Origin: Alkaliphilus flagellatus | Lineage (GTDB): Bacteria; Bacillota; Clostridia; Peptostreptococcales; Natronincolaceae | Direction of reading: 5' to 3' | Length of the DNA stretch: 64,000 nt | NCBI RefSeq assembly: GCF_018919215.1 | Contig: NZ_JAHLQK010000001.1 | Location: 404,430-468,429, forward strand | In this document: positions 47,190 through 56,520 of the stretch, in pieces | How the letters are laid out: each line of letters begins with the position of its first letter | Numbering within the stretch: the first letter of the stretch is position 1 | The notes under the pieces: model-generated | Seen by the model: the letters and a program-made list of their open reading frames with translations, nothing else | Told to the model about the DNA's origin: nothing | The model's database searches: none | Translations under genes and position numbers: made by a program

Positions 47190-48632
47190 GTGAACATTTT
47201 ATTAATTTCAGGAATAATTTTACTAACCTGTGCCATTTCAAGTAAAGTACTATATAGATATGGCATACCCACTCTTGCTATGTTTCTTGCAATGGGAATG
47301 ATTATGGGGTCAGAAGGTATAGGTGGTGTTTATTTTGACAACGCCCAGCTAGCTACAAGTATAAGTAACTTAGGACTAGTATTTATTATGTTTTCAGGAG
47401 GATTTGGTACTAACTGGAAAACGGCGAAGCCAGTAGCTTTTTCATCAGCCGTACTTGCTACTTTTGGTGTTGCATTAACAGCACTTCTAATAGGTATATT
47501 TAGCTATTTTGTACTTGGATTAACTTTTCTCGAAGGAATGCTATTAGGTTCCATCATATCATCTACAGATGCTGCATCTGTTTTCTCAATTTTAAGATCA
47601 AAGAAATTAGATTTAAAGAATGGACTTGCTCCAATGCTCGAAATGGAAAGTGGATCTAATGATCCAATGGCCTATATGTTAACTACTATATTTTTAGGAT
47701 TAATTTTAGGTAAAGGTGAAAATGTATTTTTGCTTTTAGCTACACAAATAGCCCTAGGATTAATAGTTGGTGCTATTGTAGGTAAACTCGCAGTGTGGCT
47801 TATTAACAATATAAAGCTAGATATAGATGGGCTGTATTCTATTATTGTTATAGGTGTTGCGCTTTTATCCTTTGCTTTAGCAGAGCTATTTGCTGGGAAT
47901 GGATTTTTAGCTGTTTATATTACGGGAATTATTATGGGTAACAGCAGGTTAGTGCATAAGGTTAGTTTAGTTAGATACTTTGATGGACTATCTTGGCTTA
48001 TGCAAATACTACTCTTTTTTACCCTTGGGTTATTAGTTTTCCCATCGAGATTACTTAATGTAATTTTACCTGGTATTGCAACGGCTGTATTTATTATATT
48101 TGTTGCACGACCTATCGCAGTTTTTCTTATACTAAGTCTTTTTAAAAGACCTATTAAGGATCAATTACTTGTATCTTGGGTAGGCTTCCGTGGAGCGGCA
48201 GCTATTGTATTTGCCACATACCCTTTAACTGCTGGCTTAGCTGTTGCTGATTATATATTTAATATTGTATTTTTTGTTGCAGTAGTATCGGTTTTAGTGC
48301 AGGGGACGCTTTTTATTCCTATAGCTAAAAAACTAAATTTAATTGGATCAGAGGAAACTGTATTAAAAACATTTACTGACTATTCTGGAGAAATACATGC
48401 CGAACTATTAGAGGTTAAAATTCCTGAAGATAGTAAAATTGCAAACAAAACCATAATGGATCTAGATATTCCTATGGATATTTTAATAGTAATGGTCAGA
48501 CGTAATGGAAAAATAATTACTCCTAGAGGTGCAACCGAAATTAAAGCTGGAGACATTATGATGTTAGCTGGCGGTAATAAAGAGCAGCTTATGTCTATGG
48601 ATGAAAAGATAAAGGGGTCTTTTAGTTTTTAA
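47190..48632 (+). CDS. Potassium/proton antiporter, CPA1 family with TrkA-C domain
   Basis: 480 residues from a GTG with GGGGG upstream. About twelve membrane segments carry the CPA1 pattern, with the acidic ion site in SSTDAASVFSIL near residue 128 and ESGSNDPMAY near 155. The last 80 residues form a TrkA-C (RCK-C) domain (ILIVMVRRNGKIITPRG). NhaP2/CvrA-like relatives with this domain exchange K+ for H+, and the RCK-C domain may bind c-di-AMP in Gram-positives. Confidence 0.9.
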   Translation: MNILLISGIILLTCAISSKVLYRYGIPTLAMFLAMGMIMGSEGIGGVYFDNAQLATSISNLGLVFIMFSGGFGTNWKTAKPVAFSSAVLATFGVALTALLIGIFSYFVLGLTFLEGMLLGSIISSTDAASVFSILRSKKLDLKNGLAPMLEMESGSNDPMAYMLTTIFLGLILGKGENVFLLLATQIALGLIVGAIVGKLAVWLINNIKLDIDGLYSIIVIGVALLSFALAELFAGNGFLAVYITGIIMGNSRLVHKVSLVRYFDGLSWLMQILLFFTLGLLVFPSRLLNVILPGIATAVFIIFVARPIAVFLILSLFKRPIKDQLLVSWVGFRGAAAIVFATYPLTAGLAVADYIFNIVFFVAVVSVLVQGTLFIPIAKKLNLIGSEETVLKTFTDYSGEIHAELLEVKIPEDSKIANKTIMDLDIPMDILIVMVRRNGKIITPRGATEIKAGDIMMLAGGNKEQLMSMDEKIKGSFSF

Positions 48633-48804
48633 AATTAATTTTAAAATTTTCTGACTTTATAGTTGATTATAGAGTAAACTTAATGATATAATTTACTTGT
48701 TTGAGCAAGTTTTGCAATAATTATTGAGTATAGTCCTTGATTTGTTAATTAGTGATTTATGCTATGCAAAATTTGACCTTATAAATATAAATGGGGGAAC
48801 AGGG

Positions 48805-48966
48805 ATGGAAGGAATAAAGGAAATACTAAGAGAGAAACAACGTTTAGTAGATGAAATTAAGGATTTAAGCTCTAATTGTGATGACTATAATAAGGAAAAA
48901 TTAATAAAAGGTAGCAAAGACCTAGATAAGGTAATAGATAAACTTACTAGCATTAAGATGGAATAG
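48805..48966 (+). CDS. Spo0E-like aspartyl-phosphate phosphatase
   Basis: 53 residues from ATG 48805, with GGGGGAACAGGG upstream; the longer frame from 48724 has no ribosome site. The protein is all-helical, two antiparallel helices with the signature SxxLDxxI seen as SKDLDKVI near residue 37. Spo0E proteins dephosphorylate Spo0A-P and delay sporulation. This supports a spore former. Short and divergent, so the assignment rests on the signature and size. Confidence 0.7.
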   Translation: MEGIKEILREKQRLVDEIKDLSSNCDDYNKEKLIKGSKDLDKVIDKLTSIKME

Positions 48967-49060
48967 TGTTTGTTTAATGGATCGCATAATATATTATTAG
49001 AGTATAATTATTAATTTATATATATAATTTGATTTTTTAAGAAACCAGTTTAAATTATAG

Positions 49061-49090
49061 GGTATTCACTAATGAGTGGATGCCTTTTTT
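49061..49090 (+). terminator. Terminator after spo0E-like gene
   Basis: GGTATTCACT pairs with AGTGGATGCC around AATG, followed by seven T. The rest of 48967-49281 holds no convincing gene. Confidence 0.8.
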
Positions 49091-49281
49091 TATGTAAAAT
49101 ATAATCTGTTACAAAAAATTAAAAATATAGGTGGTGCAAATCGAAAAAGTAATGTAAAATATCTTTATAAGGAAAATTCTAAAATAAGAATATTATATAA
49201 TGAAAAAAATCTATTTTTAGAATTTTTCGAACAAGCCAGCAATGCAATGGCTTATAGAATAAAATGTGGGAGGGATCAGTA

Positions 49282-50274
49282 ATGTTAAAAAAGGTATCAT
49301 CGATCTTATTAGTATCAGCTTTAGTTATGTCTTTAATAGCAGGATGTAGTCCGAAACAATCAACAGGTGGATCGGAATCAGGTGGGAAGAAGACTTATAT
49401 TTCTATAGCTACTGGTGGACCAGCGGGTACTTATTACCCTTTAGGTGGTGCTATGGCTAAAATTTTTAACGAGAATGTAGATGGGGTTACTGCTAATGCC
49501 CAATCAACAGGAGCTTCTATTGAAAATATAGGACTAGTATCAAAGGGAGAAACTGAGATAGCTTTTGTGCAAAATGATATAACATATTATGCATTTTCAG
49601 GAACAGAAAGTTTTGAAGGTAAGGAAAAAATGGAAAATATTAGAGGTATGGCAATGCTTTATCCTGAATTAGTTCAAATTGTAGCTACAAGTAGCTCTGG
49701 AATTAAATCTGTAGAAGATTTAAAGGGTAAAAAAGTTGCTATTGGTGCTCCAGGATCTGGTGTAGAGGCTAACGTAAGACAGGTTCTAGCCGCTCATGGG
49801 ATGACATATGATGACTTAGGAAAAGCTGACTTCCTATCTTTTAACGAGGCGGCAGATCAGCTAAAAAATAAGCAAATTGATGCAGCTTTTCTTACCGCTG
49901 GTGTTCCTACTTCAGCAGTTACTGAAGTAGCTCAAACTTCGGATATCGTTGTTGTACCTATAGCTTCAGAAAAAATTGCGCAATTGGCGAAAGATTATCC
50001 ATTCTATACAGAAGTTGTAATTCCAAAAGGAACTTATAAAGGACAAGAAGCTGATATAACTACTGCAGCTGTTATGGCAATGCTTGTTGTACCGGAAGAT
50101 TTAGATGAGGATTTAGCTTACAATCTTACAAAATCTTTATTTGAGAAAAGACAAGTAATTATTGATACCCATACAAGGGGAAATGATATTCAATTAGACA
50201 CAGCTTTAAAAGGAATGCCGATCGAAGTTCATCCGGGATCACAAAGATACTATGATGAAAAAGGTGTTAAGTAG
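49282..50274 (+). CDS. TAXI-family TRAP transporter solute-binding lipoprotein
   Basis: 330 residues from ATG 49282, with GGGAGGG nine bases upstream; a 49264 frame is weaker. A lipoprotein signal (MLKKVSSILLVSALVMSLIA, Cys in lipobox IAGC) is followed by the TAXI domain opening ISIATGGPAGTYYPLGGAMA and GDxxF-like binding blocks such as AFVQNDITYYAF. It captures a small organic acid or amino acid outside the membrane. The next two genes encode DUF1850 and the fused permease. Confidence 0.92.
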   Translation: MLKKVSSILLVSALVMSLIAGCSPKQSTGGSESGGKKTYISIATGGPAGTYYPLGGAMAKIFNENVDGVTANAQSTGASIENIGLVSKGETEIAFVQNDITYYAFSGTESFEGKEKMENIRGMAMLYPELVQIVATSSSGIKSVEDLKGKKVAIGAPGSGVEANVRQVLAAHGMTYDDLGKADFLSFNEAADQLKNKQIDAAFLTAGVPTSAVTEVAQTSDIVVVPIASEKIAQLAKDYPFYTEVVIPKGTYKGQEADITTAAVMAMLVVPEDLDEDLAYNLTKSLFEKRQVIIDTHTRGNDIQLDTALKGMPIEVHPGSQRYYDEKGVK

Positions 50275-50818
50275 TAGAAAACCTAGGGGGATGGGTATTG
50301 GAGATGTCTCCAATACCTTAATCTATTATAAAATACCACTAGTTATTATATTACTATTTATATTATTAGGGATATTTTTAATACCATTTAGGGTTTTGTT
50401 AGCATCTGACTATAGGACTGGAGAATATTTAATGAGTTGGCCTATAAAAAAGGGAGCAGAGTTTTATATAGAATACACCCATTCCGTTCAATTAACTCCT
50501 GTTATAGAGGTATATTTTATCGATGAAAGCTATAATATTATTTTAAAAGAGTCTTATTTTTATTCTTACGGAGCAGGTCTTCCATCAACTACGCCTTATA
50601 AGTTTGAAATTACAACAAGGGGCTTCAGAATATATGATATTAATCAGCTTATGCAGGATCTCGTATATAGAACAGGTGCAGAAAGAGCTAACCATAAGAT
50701 TAATATAGGAAATAAAGCCTACCCATTTTTAAATTTTTCAGCACCAAGGGAAGGTGTAAAATTTACAGTCGAAAAATTTTCATTATTATCATATCTTGCG
50801 AAGGAGGTAAAACAATGA
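50252..50818 (+). CDS. DUF1850 membrane protein, TRAP-TAXI accessory
   Basis: 188 residues, overlapping the receptor end by 23 nt and the permease start by 4 nt (ATGA). One membrane segment (about 30-50) is followed by an extracellular domain with YTHSVQLTPVIEVYF near residue 82, the DUF1850 signature. No ribosome site lies at the 50252 ATG; ATG 50291 is an alternative start. The domain is often encoded beside TAXI receptors, and its job is unknown. Confidence 0.8.
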   Translation: MMKKVLSSRKPRGMGIGDVSNTLIYYKIPLVIILLFILLGIFLIPFRVLLASDYRTGEYLMSWPIKKGAEFYIEYTHSVQLTPVIEVYFIDESYNIILKESYFYSYGAGLPSTTPYKFEITTRGFRIYDINQLMQDLVYRTGAERANHKINIGNKAYPFLNFSAPREGVKFTVEKFSLLSYLAKEVKQ

Positions 50819-52821
50819 GTGATAAACACTTAATTACAGAAAGTGATGTGGCTATGGATGTCGATAAGTTATTAGAAGAATACGACGTGGATGCAAGTAA
50901 GTCTAGAAAGCTTACAGGCTTACTTGGGAAAATAACTACTTATATAGCTATTGCCATGTCTGTATTCCAACTATATACAGCAGGATTTGGAACCTTGCTT
51001 TCCGTAAAGCAAAGGGCACTTCATATTATCTTTGCTTTTACTTTGGGATTTTTATTATTTCCAGCTACTAAAAAAGGAAATAAAACAAAGGCTTCAATAC
51101 TTGATTATGTATTTATTATTTTGAACGTAATTATTTTTGGTTATTTGTTTATATTTGTAAAGGAAATAGCTCTAAAAGGTGTAAACATGAGTAGTGTTGA
51201 TATTTTGTTTGGAGGATTAGCTATCCTATTAACCTTAGAAATCACCAGAAGGGCTGTAGGGCCAGAATTGCCGATTGTAGCTATTCTTTTTATTCTATAT
51301 GCACGATTTGGACCATATTTACCTGGTGTTTTAGGTCATAGAGGTTTTTCCTGGGAAAGAATTATAAGCCATATGTATTTAACTTTGGAAGGTATATTAG
51401 GTATACCAATTGGGGTATCAGCCACATTTGTATTTATGTTTATTTTATTTGGTGCTTTTCTAGATAAAACAGGAGTAGGTAAGTTTTTTATTGATTTAGC
51501 CTATTCACTAACTGGACATTTAAAAAGTGGTCCTGCCATGACGGCGGTTGTTGCCAGTGGATTTATGGGATCTATATCAGGTAGTTCTGTTGCAAATACA
51601 GTAACTACAGGTGCTTTTACTATACCTTTAATGAAAAAAACTGGGTATAAGGCTTACTTTGCTGGTGCTGTAGAGGCGGCAGCATCGACAGGGGGACAAA
51701 TAATGCCTCCGGTAATGGGAGCTGCTGCTTTTATTATGGCAGAGTTTACAGGTATACCATACATTAAAATTGTTGTCGCGGCAGCTATACCTGCAATGTT
51801 GTACTACTTTGCTGTTGGTACTATGGTTCATTTAGAAGCTTCTAAATTAGGATTAAAAGGTCTTCCAAAAGATAAATTGCCTAAGATATCCAAACTAATG
51901 TTATCCCAAGGATATTTGTTAATTCCACTATTTATTATCGTAGCTTTCCTAGTAATGGGATACACACCTTTATTATCTGCTTTTTATGCAATAGGTATTA
52001 GTATTATTATAGCTATTGCAGCAACTCTTATTAAAGGTGATAAATCTTTTGGAGTTAATGAATTTTTAGGAGCTCTTGAGCAAGGGGCAAAGGGATCTGT
52101 AGGAGTAGCATGTGCATGTGCATGTGCAGGTATAATTGTTGGTATAGTAACGTTAACTGGTCTTGGATTAAGAATAGCGGAACTTATTGTTACTTTAGCT
52201 CAAGGAAAACTATTATTAACATTATTCTTCACAATGATAGCATCTATAATACTTGGAATGGGACTGCCAACAACAGCTAAGTATATTGTGCTTGCAACAA
52301 TGGCTGTACCAGCATTAATAAAACTAGATGTTAACTTAATGTCTGCCCATTTATTTATTCTATACTTTGGAGTGGTCGCAGATATTACCCCACCAGTTGC
52401 TCTTGCATCATATGCTGGCGCTGGTATAGCAGGGGCCAATGCTATGAAAACAGGGTTTCAGGCCGTTAAAATAGCACTGGCCGCCTTTATAGTACCATAT
52501 ATATTTGCCTATGATTCTTCGTTAATTCTTGTAAAAGAGGTAGTTGATGGAACTGTAACATTTATGCCATTTATTAGTGCAATACCAGTGATATTGTCAG
52601 CTATTATTGGTATAGTATGCTTAGCTAGTGCGGTTGAGGGATATTTAACAGATACATGTAAAGTATATGAAAGGGTATTATTATTTGCAGCTGCCCTTTC
52701 ACTATTAAAGCCAGGGCTACTAAGTGATGCCTTTGGTATAGTTGTATTAGCTTTTATATATTTTATGCAAAAATCTAGGCTTAAAATTAACAAATCCGAC
52801 ACATCTAGTATTAATTATTAG
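50815..52821 (+). CDS. TRAP transporter permease, fused small and large (4TM/12TM) subunits
   Basis: 668 residues, about sixteen to eighteen membrane segments. The N-terminal part is the DctQ-like domain and the rest the DctM domain, with GSVSNTVTTG-type blocks such as SISGSSVANTVTTG near residue 250 and GMGLPTTAKYIVLATMAVPAL near 485. The fused form always partners a TAXI receptor. AAGGAGG precedes the ATG, and the start overlaps DUF1850 by 4 nt, so the three genes form one operon driven by the Na+ gradient. Confidence 0.93.
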   Translation: MSDKHLITESDVAMDVDKLLEEYDVDASKSRKLTGLLGKITTYIAIAMSVFQLYTAGFGTLLSVKQRALHIIFAFTLGFLLFPATKKGNKTKASILDYVFIILNVIIFGYLFIFVKEIALKGVNMSSVDILFGGLAILLTLEITRRAVGPELPIVAILFILYARFGPYLPGVLGHRGFSWERIISHMYLTLEGILGIPIGVSATFVFMFILFGAFLDKTGVGKFFIDLAYSLTGHLKSGPAMTAVVASGFMGSISGSSVANTVTTGAFTIPLMKKTGYKAYFAGAVEAAASTGGQIMPPVMGAAAFIMAEFTGIPYIKIVVAAAIPAMLYYFAVGTMVHLEASKLGLKGLPKDKLPKISKLMLSQGYLLIPLFIIVAFLVMGYTPLLSAFYAIGISIIIAIAATLIKGDKSFGVNEFLGALEQGAKGSVGVACACACAGIIVGIVTLTGLGLRIAELIVTLAQGKLLLTLFFTMIASIILGMGLPTTAKYIVLATMAVPALIKLDVNLMSAHLFILYFGVVADITPPVALASYAGAGIAGANAMKTGFQAVKIALAAFIVPYIFAYDSSLILVKEVVDGTVTFMPFISAIPVILSAIIGIVCLASAVEGYLTDTCKVYERVLLFAAALSLLKPGLLSDAFGIVVLAFIYFMQKSRLKINKSDTSSINY

Positions 52822-52836
52822 AATAAAAATATAGAA

Positions 52837-52864
52837 AGCATCTACCTGTAGTAGGTGCTTTTTA
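52837..52864 (+). terminator. Terminator after TRAP operon
   Basis: AGCATCTAC pairs with GTAGGTGCT around CTGTA, followed by TTTT. Confidence 0.8.
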
Positions 52865-52865
52865 T

Positions 52866-52980
52866 ATATTTAAAATAGAAAACATAAGGGCACTTGTGCC
52901 AAAAGGAAACAGTGCAATACACGCTCAGGCAAGCTAAAATTTAAACTAACCTGAGTTTTTGCTTGTAGCTATATAAAAAT
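52866..52980 (+). promoter_or_regulatory. Structured leader candidate before LysR gene
   Basis: GGGCACTTGTGCC, a separated CAGTGCAA, and a CTCAGG/CCTGAG stem followed by TTTTT occur in about 100 bases. The first two resemble part of a c-di-GMP-II aptamer, but the CCGACC end is missing. A terminator-like end is clear; the rest is uncertain. No gene in 52822-53132. Confidence 0.3.
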
Positions 52981-53132
52981 ATGGGTAGTAGCCATTAAAA
53001 ATACGCATAACTAAGCTATTGAAAACTTTGTTAAATAGTATACAATGTTAATGTGAATTAGAAAATATGTGAAATTCAAAAAAATAGTGAATAATATGTT
53101 AAAATCAATAATTCGTAAGGAAGAGGATAAAT

Positions 53133-54038
53133 ATGGATTTTAACCAACTAAGATTTATAGTTGAAATTGTAGAAACTGGAAGTATATCAAAAGCTGCTAA
53201 TAATTTATTTGTTTCTCAACCGAACTTAAGTAGTCAGATTGCAAACTTAGAGAAAGAAATAGGAAAAACCATATTTAATAGAACTAATAGAGGTGTAACC
53301 TTAACTTCCTATGGTGTCGAGGTGTATCACTATGCAAAGGCAATGGTTGAACAATATAAAATTGTTGAAAAAAAACTATTAACAAATTCAAATGAAAATA
53401 AAATTAAGATTGCATCCTTTGGCTCTGAAATTATAAATTCTCAATTCTTTGAAGTTTGTAGAAGATATAACAAAAATAATTATGAATTTGAGATATATGA
53501 ATGTGGTGTTGAAAAGGCTATAGAGAAAGTAAATTATCGAGATTGTGATATAGCCATAATTATATATAGTGATTTTCAACTTAAGAAGTTAACTCAATTT
53601 TTAGCAGCTGAAGGTTTAGAATTGAAGAATCTTTTTACAGGACAAATGAAAGTTCATATTAGTAAAAATTCTCCTTTAAGTAGAAGAAAAACCTTGAGTA
53701 AAGAAAATTTAAAAGGGCTCTTTCATGTAAAAAAGTCTTACTTATTTGAAGGTATGTTTGGATTTGATTATGAACTAGAATATTTGGATATTCCAAATAA
53801 TAAAAAAACCATATTAGCTAATGGAAATAAAACTTATAACGATGCATTACACAAATTACCTTCTTTTGCTATGGAAGTTGATTGGAAATGTAATAAAGAA
53901 TTACCTAGCGATTTGGCAAGAATACCTTATTGTGATAAAAAACTAACAATAACTTGTGCAATGGTTAAAAGAAAGAATGAAATTTTAAAAGAAGAATTGA
54001 CTTTTTTTATTAACAAATTAATAGAAGCATATAGGTAG
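53133..54038 (+). CDS. LysR-family transcriptional regulator
   Basis: 301 residues. The N-terminal winged HTH reads LRFIVEIVETGSISKAANNL then FVSQPNLSSQIANLEKEIGK, residues about 6-45, and the effector domain spans 90-300. LysR proteins usually activate a divergent or nearby gene in response to a small ligand. Here the next gene, in the same direction, is the flavodoxin-fold lipoprotein, which may be the target. Lysine-rich and with few recognisable ligand residues. Confidence 0.9.
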   Translation: MDFNQLRFIVEIVETGSISKAANNLFVSQPNLSSQIANLEKEIGKTIFNRTNRGVTLTSYGVEVYHYAKAMVEQYKIVEKKLLTNSNENKIKIASFGSEIINSQFFEVCRRYNKNNYEFEIYECGVEKAIEKVNYRDCDIAIIIYSDFQLKKLTQFLAAEGLELKNLFTGQMKVHISKNSPLSRRKTLSKENLKGLFHVKKSYLFEGMFGFDYELEYLDIPNNKKTILANGNKTYNDALHKLPSFAMEVDWKCNKELPSDLARIPYCDKKLTITCAMVKRKNEILKEELTFFINKLIEAYR

Positions 54039-54174
54039 TAGGTTTTAATTTAAATAAAATATATTTCTGTTATTAATAGGTAGTCAATTTCAAAATCTTA
54101 TTTCTAGCATATAAATATATACTTTTGAAACTGGTTTACCATTGATATAAATTACATTAATAGGAGGAACACAA

Positions 54175-55056
54175 ATGAAAAGAAAACTATTAGCTATGGT
54201 TATGATAGCAACTATAGTTCCAGGGTTGGTTGCTTGCTCTAAAGTAGATGCTGCTAAAGATACTGCTAAAAAACCAGGAGCAACACAAATAAATCAAACA
54301 TCTGAAAATACAGATGGCAAAACAGCAGCTTCTGTAGATGGTAAAACATCGGCTTCTGTAGTTCCAGATGAATTGGTTGAGAGCTATAAACCTAAGGGAT
54401 TTATTGAAGGAGATAAAAAGAAAGCGCTTTTTGTTGTTGCCGATCCAAGAAAATATAGTGTGAATTATGATTTAGCAAATACAGCTATGAAGTATTTTGA
54501 AGATAATGGGGTAGAAGTAGAACTAAGAGACTTATATGATATGAAATTTAACCCAGTAGTATCACCAGAAGAATTTTATTATGCTAAGGATGGAACTGGT
54601 GAGGCATCAGCTGAAATTAAAAAGGAACAAGAATTTGTAAGTAAATCGGACTATATTATATTCGTTTATCCAAACTGGCATGATACTCCAACTGCAATAG
54701 TTAAAGGTTATATGGAGAGAGTATTTGCTAAGCAATTTGCCTACAGAGATACAGATGCTGGTTTAGAAGGTTTATTAAAGAATAAATCTATTTATACAAT
54801 TATGAATGCCGGATTCTTAGGTGGAGGAAGAGGATACATTGGAGACGGTGTAGGAATCGACGATAAAGCGTGGGATGAATATATGAATGCATTTAAAGTA
54901 TTAGATGATGATACAGCAGGATTCTGGGGACTTGAAAATAAAGGAAGATTTGTAAATGATAGAACTCCAAAGAATAATTCTGAAAACTATAAAGATGAAT
55001 TAACAAAATTAAGACAAGATTTAATAAATGAATTAAATAGAGTATATTTTAAATAA
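54175..55056 (+). CDS. Exported flavodoxin-fold lipoprotein (NAD(P)H:quinone-oxidoreductase-like)
   Basis: 293 residues. The signal MKRKLLAMVMIATIVPGLVA ends in a lipobox (LVAC) at Cys 21. A low-complexity linker rich in K, T and D (about 22-75) follows, with the repeat TASVDGKTSAS. From about 80 to 290 is a Flavodoxin_2 domain (YwrO/KefF-like): FVVADPRKYSVNYDLANTAM, FVYPNWHDTPTAIVKGYMER, and an NxxxGGxGG-type loop NAGFLGGGRGYIG. Such enzymes are normally cytosolic, so an anchored extracellular flavoprotein is unusual. Confidence 0.82.
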   Translation: MKRKLLAMVMIATIVPGLVACSKVDAAKDTAKKPGATQINQTSENTDGKTAASVDGKTSASVVPDELVESYKPKGFIEGDKKKALFVVADPRKYSVNYDLANTAMKYFEDNGVEVELRDLYDMKFNPVVSPEEFYYAKDGTGEASAEIKKEQEFVSKSDYIIFVYPNWHDTPTAIVKGYMERVFAKQFAYRDTDAGLEGLLKNKSIYTIMNAGFLGGGRGYIGDGVGIDDKAWDEYMNAFKVLDDDTAGFWGLENKGRFVNDRTPKNNSENYKDELTKLRQDLINELNRVYFK

Positions 55057-55409
55057 ATTGTTATGCTGCGTAGAAAATACGCAGCATTTTTAAATTTACT
55101 CTTATTATAGACACATACTAATAAAAGTTGACTATACAAAGGCAAGTGTACTAAATCTTTAACAAAAGTAAACATTTACAGTAGGATGAATTTCCAGAGT
55201 TAATCTATTGCACGGAAAATAATTGTAGATGTTCTTTATTAAATTTAAAATAATTGTAAAGAAAAGTTAGGATATATGTAGAATTATAATTAGAATATAT
55301 ATATAATTATTATTAATATTAAAAGGTTATTAATTCAAAAGAGTACAATAGTTTATATAAATACATAATATAAACCTTTGCATATCACACAACATTAAAG
55401 AGGTGCTAT
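55057..55409 (+). terminator. Spacer with terminator after the lipoprotein gene
   Basis: ATGCTGCGTA pairs with TACGCAGCAT around GAAAA at 55062-55087, followed by TTTTT. The rest of this 353-base spacer is AT-rich and shows no gene or RNA pattern. Confidence 0.85.
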
Positions 55410-56090
55410 ATGACTATAAACAAAGAAATGCTTATTGAAGACGTAAAAAAAATACCTGGTTTGCTTTTAGGTTTTTTAATTTGTGCCTATGGAATAGCTC
55501 AAATTAAAGTATTAAATTTTGGAATGGCTCCATGGGATACACTTGTTTTGGGTATTGTTAGTAAAACAGGTTTAGAGTTTGGAAAAGTCACTCAGATTAT
55601 GGGATTTATTATTATTCTTTTTTCTATAACTATTAAAATTTATCCTGGAATTGGAACTATACTTAATATGACATTTGTTGGATTTTTTGTAGATTTAATT
55701 TCTAAGTTTAATATTGTGCTATCGCCAGAAAACTATTTTTTAAAGATATTAGTACTATTTTATGCACTTATCGTATTAAACTATGGACTGTATCGCTACT
55801 TAAGATTTGGATTAGGTGCAGGCCCTAGGGATGGACTTATGGTTGGACTCGTACAAATAACAGGTCTAAGTGTTAAATATGTGAGAACTGGTCTAGAATC
55901 AGTTGTGCTATTAGTTGGATTTTTACTTGGAGGGACAGTTGGATTAGGAACTGTTATAGCCACATTAAGTGGAGGATATGTACTAGATAAGATTTTTAGT
56001 TGGAAAAATTTTGATCCCAAAACAACATGCCAGAGGAAACTTTCGGATTATGTGATAATAAATAAAAGCAAGATTCAGGTTAAAAGTTAA
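55410..56090 (+). CDS. YczE/YitT-family membrane protein
   Basis: 226 residues, about five to six membrane segments and a soluble C-terminal tail. The conserved repeat is seen twice: GMAPWDTLVLGIVSKTG near residue 38 and GAGPRDGLMVGLVQITG near 140, the usual pair of this family. Function is unknown; B. subtilis YczE affects surfactin production. AGAGGTG precedes the ATG. It lies alone between two other spacers, not in an operon. Confidence 0.85.
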   Translation: MTINKEMLIEDVKKIPGLLLGFLICAYGIAQIKVLNFGMAPWDTLVLGIVSKTGLEFGKVTQIMGFIIILFSITIKIYPGIGTILNMTFVGFFVDLISKFNIVLSPENYFLKILVLFYALIVLNYGLYRYLRFGLGAGPRDGLMVGLVQITGLSVKYVRTGLESVVLLVGFLLGGTVGLGTVIATLSGGYVLDKIFSWKNFDPKTTCQRKLSDYVIINKSKIQVKS

Positions 56091-56189
56091 TTTATCCCAA
56101 ATTCGTCAATATAATATTGTTTTTTTATTGTCTAAGAAAGTATATTCTCTTAATGATTAAGAGATCTTTAAATAAGTAGAAGGTTGAAA

Positions 56190-56290
56190 ATATTTTAAAC
56201 ACTTGAAATTTAAAAGCATAAGCTTTTAAATTGAGTGCGCCATGAGTCGGTGCGATAGCATCAGATGAATTTTTTTACAGTTATAATACA
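56190..56290 (+). other. Structured intergenic element of unknown kind
   Basis: An 11-bp perfect stem (AATTTAAAAGC, loop ATAA) is followed by GCGCC-ATGAGTC-GGTGC, by GGTGC-GATA-GCATC as an alternative, and by a TTTTTTT run near 56270. The last part may be a terminator of the YczE gene. The G+C content of this part is above that of nearby spacers. Confidence 0.45.
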
Positions 56291-56358
56291 TATAGTAAAT
56301 ATATAGTTATATCAGATATAACTAATATTTACTTACATATTTTGAGTGAGGTGAGTGA

Positions 56359-56520
56359 ATGAATCATTATAAGTGTACTGTATGTGGATATACCTACAAG
56401 CCTGAAAGAGGAGATTGGACCCATGATATAAAGGCTAATACAAAATTTGAGGACTTACCTGAGGCTTGGAAATGTCCTACATGTAATCAGCCTAAAATGG
56501 CTTTTAAAGAAGTGAAATAG
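56359..56520 (+). CDS. Rubredoxin
   Basis: 53 residues from ATG 56359. The four iron ligands are CTVC (residues 6 and 9) and CPTC (39 and 42), each in the rubredoxin knuckle form CxxCGY and CPxC, with W37 and F30 of the core. The conserved D-G-V-P section is altered, so it is a divergent member. GAGGTGAG precedes the ATG. It carries electrons for rubrerythrin- or superoxide-reductase-type detoxification in the cytosol; the ferritin-like gene at 62559 lacks its own rubredoxin domain. Confidence 0.9.
   Translation: MNHYKCTVCGYTYKPERGDWTHDIKANTKFEDLPEAWKCPTCNQPKMAFKEVK

Noticed and set aside
49076-49281. 68-codon open frame before the TAXI receptor
   Set aside because: It begins inside a terminator hairpin, has no ribosome site, and overlaps the receptor start region.
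56235-56262. GCGCCATGAGTCGGTGC looks like the end hairpin of a Cas9 tracrRNA
   Set aside because: No repeat array, anti-repeat or Cas gene is in the window; the likeness is confined to a common hairpin shape.
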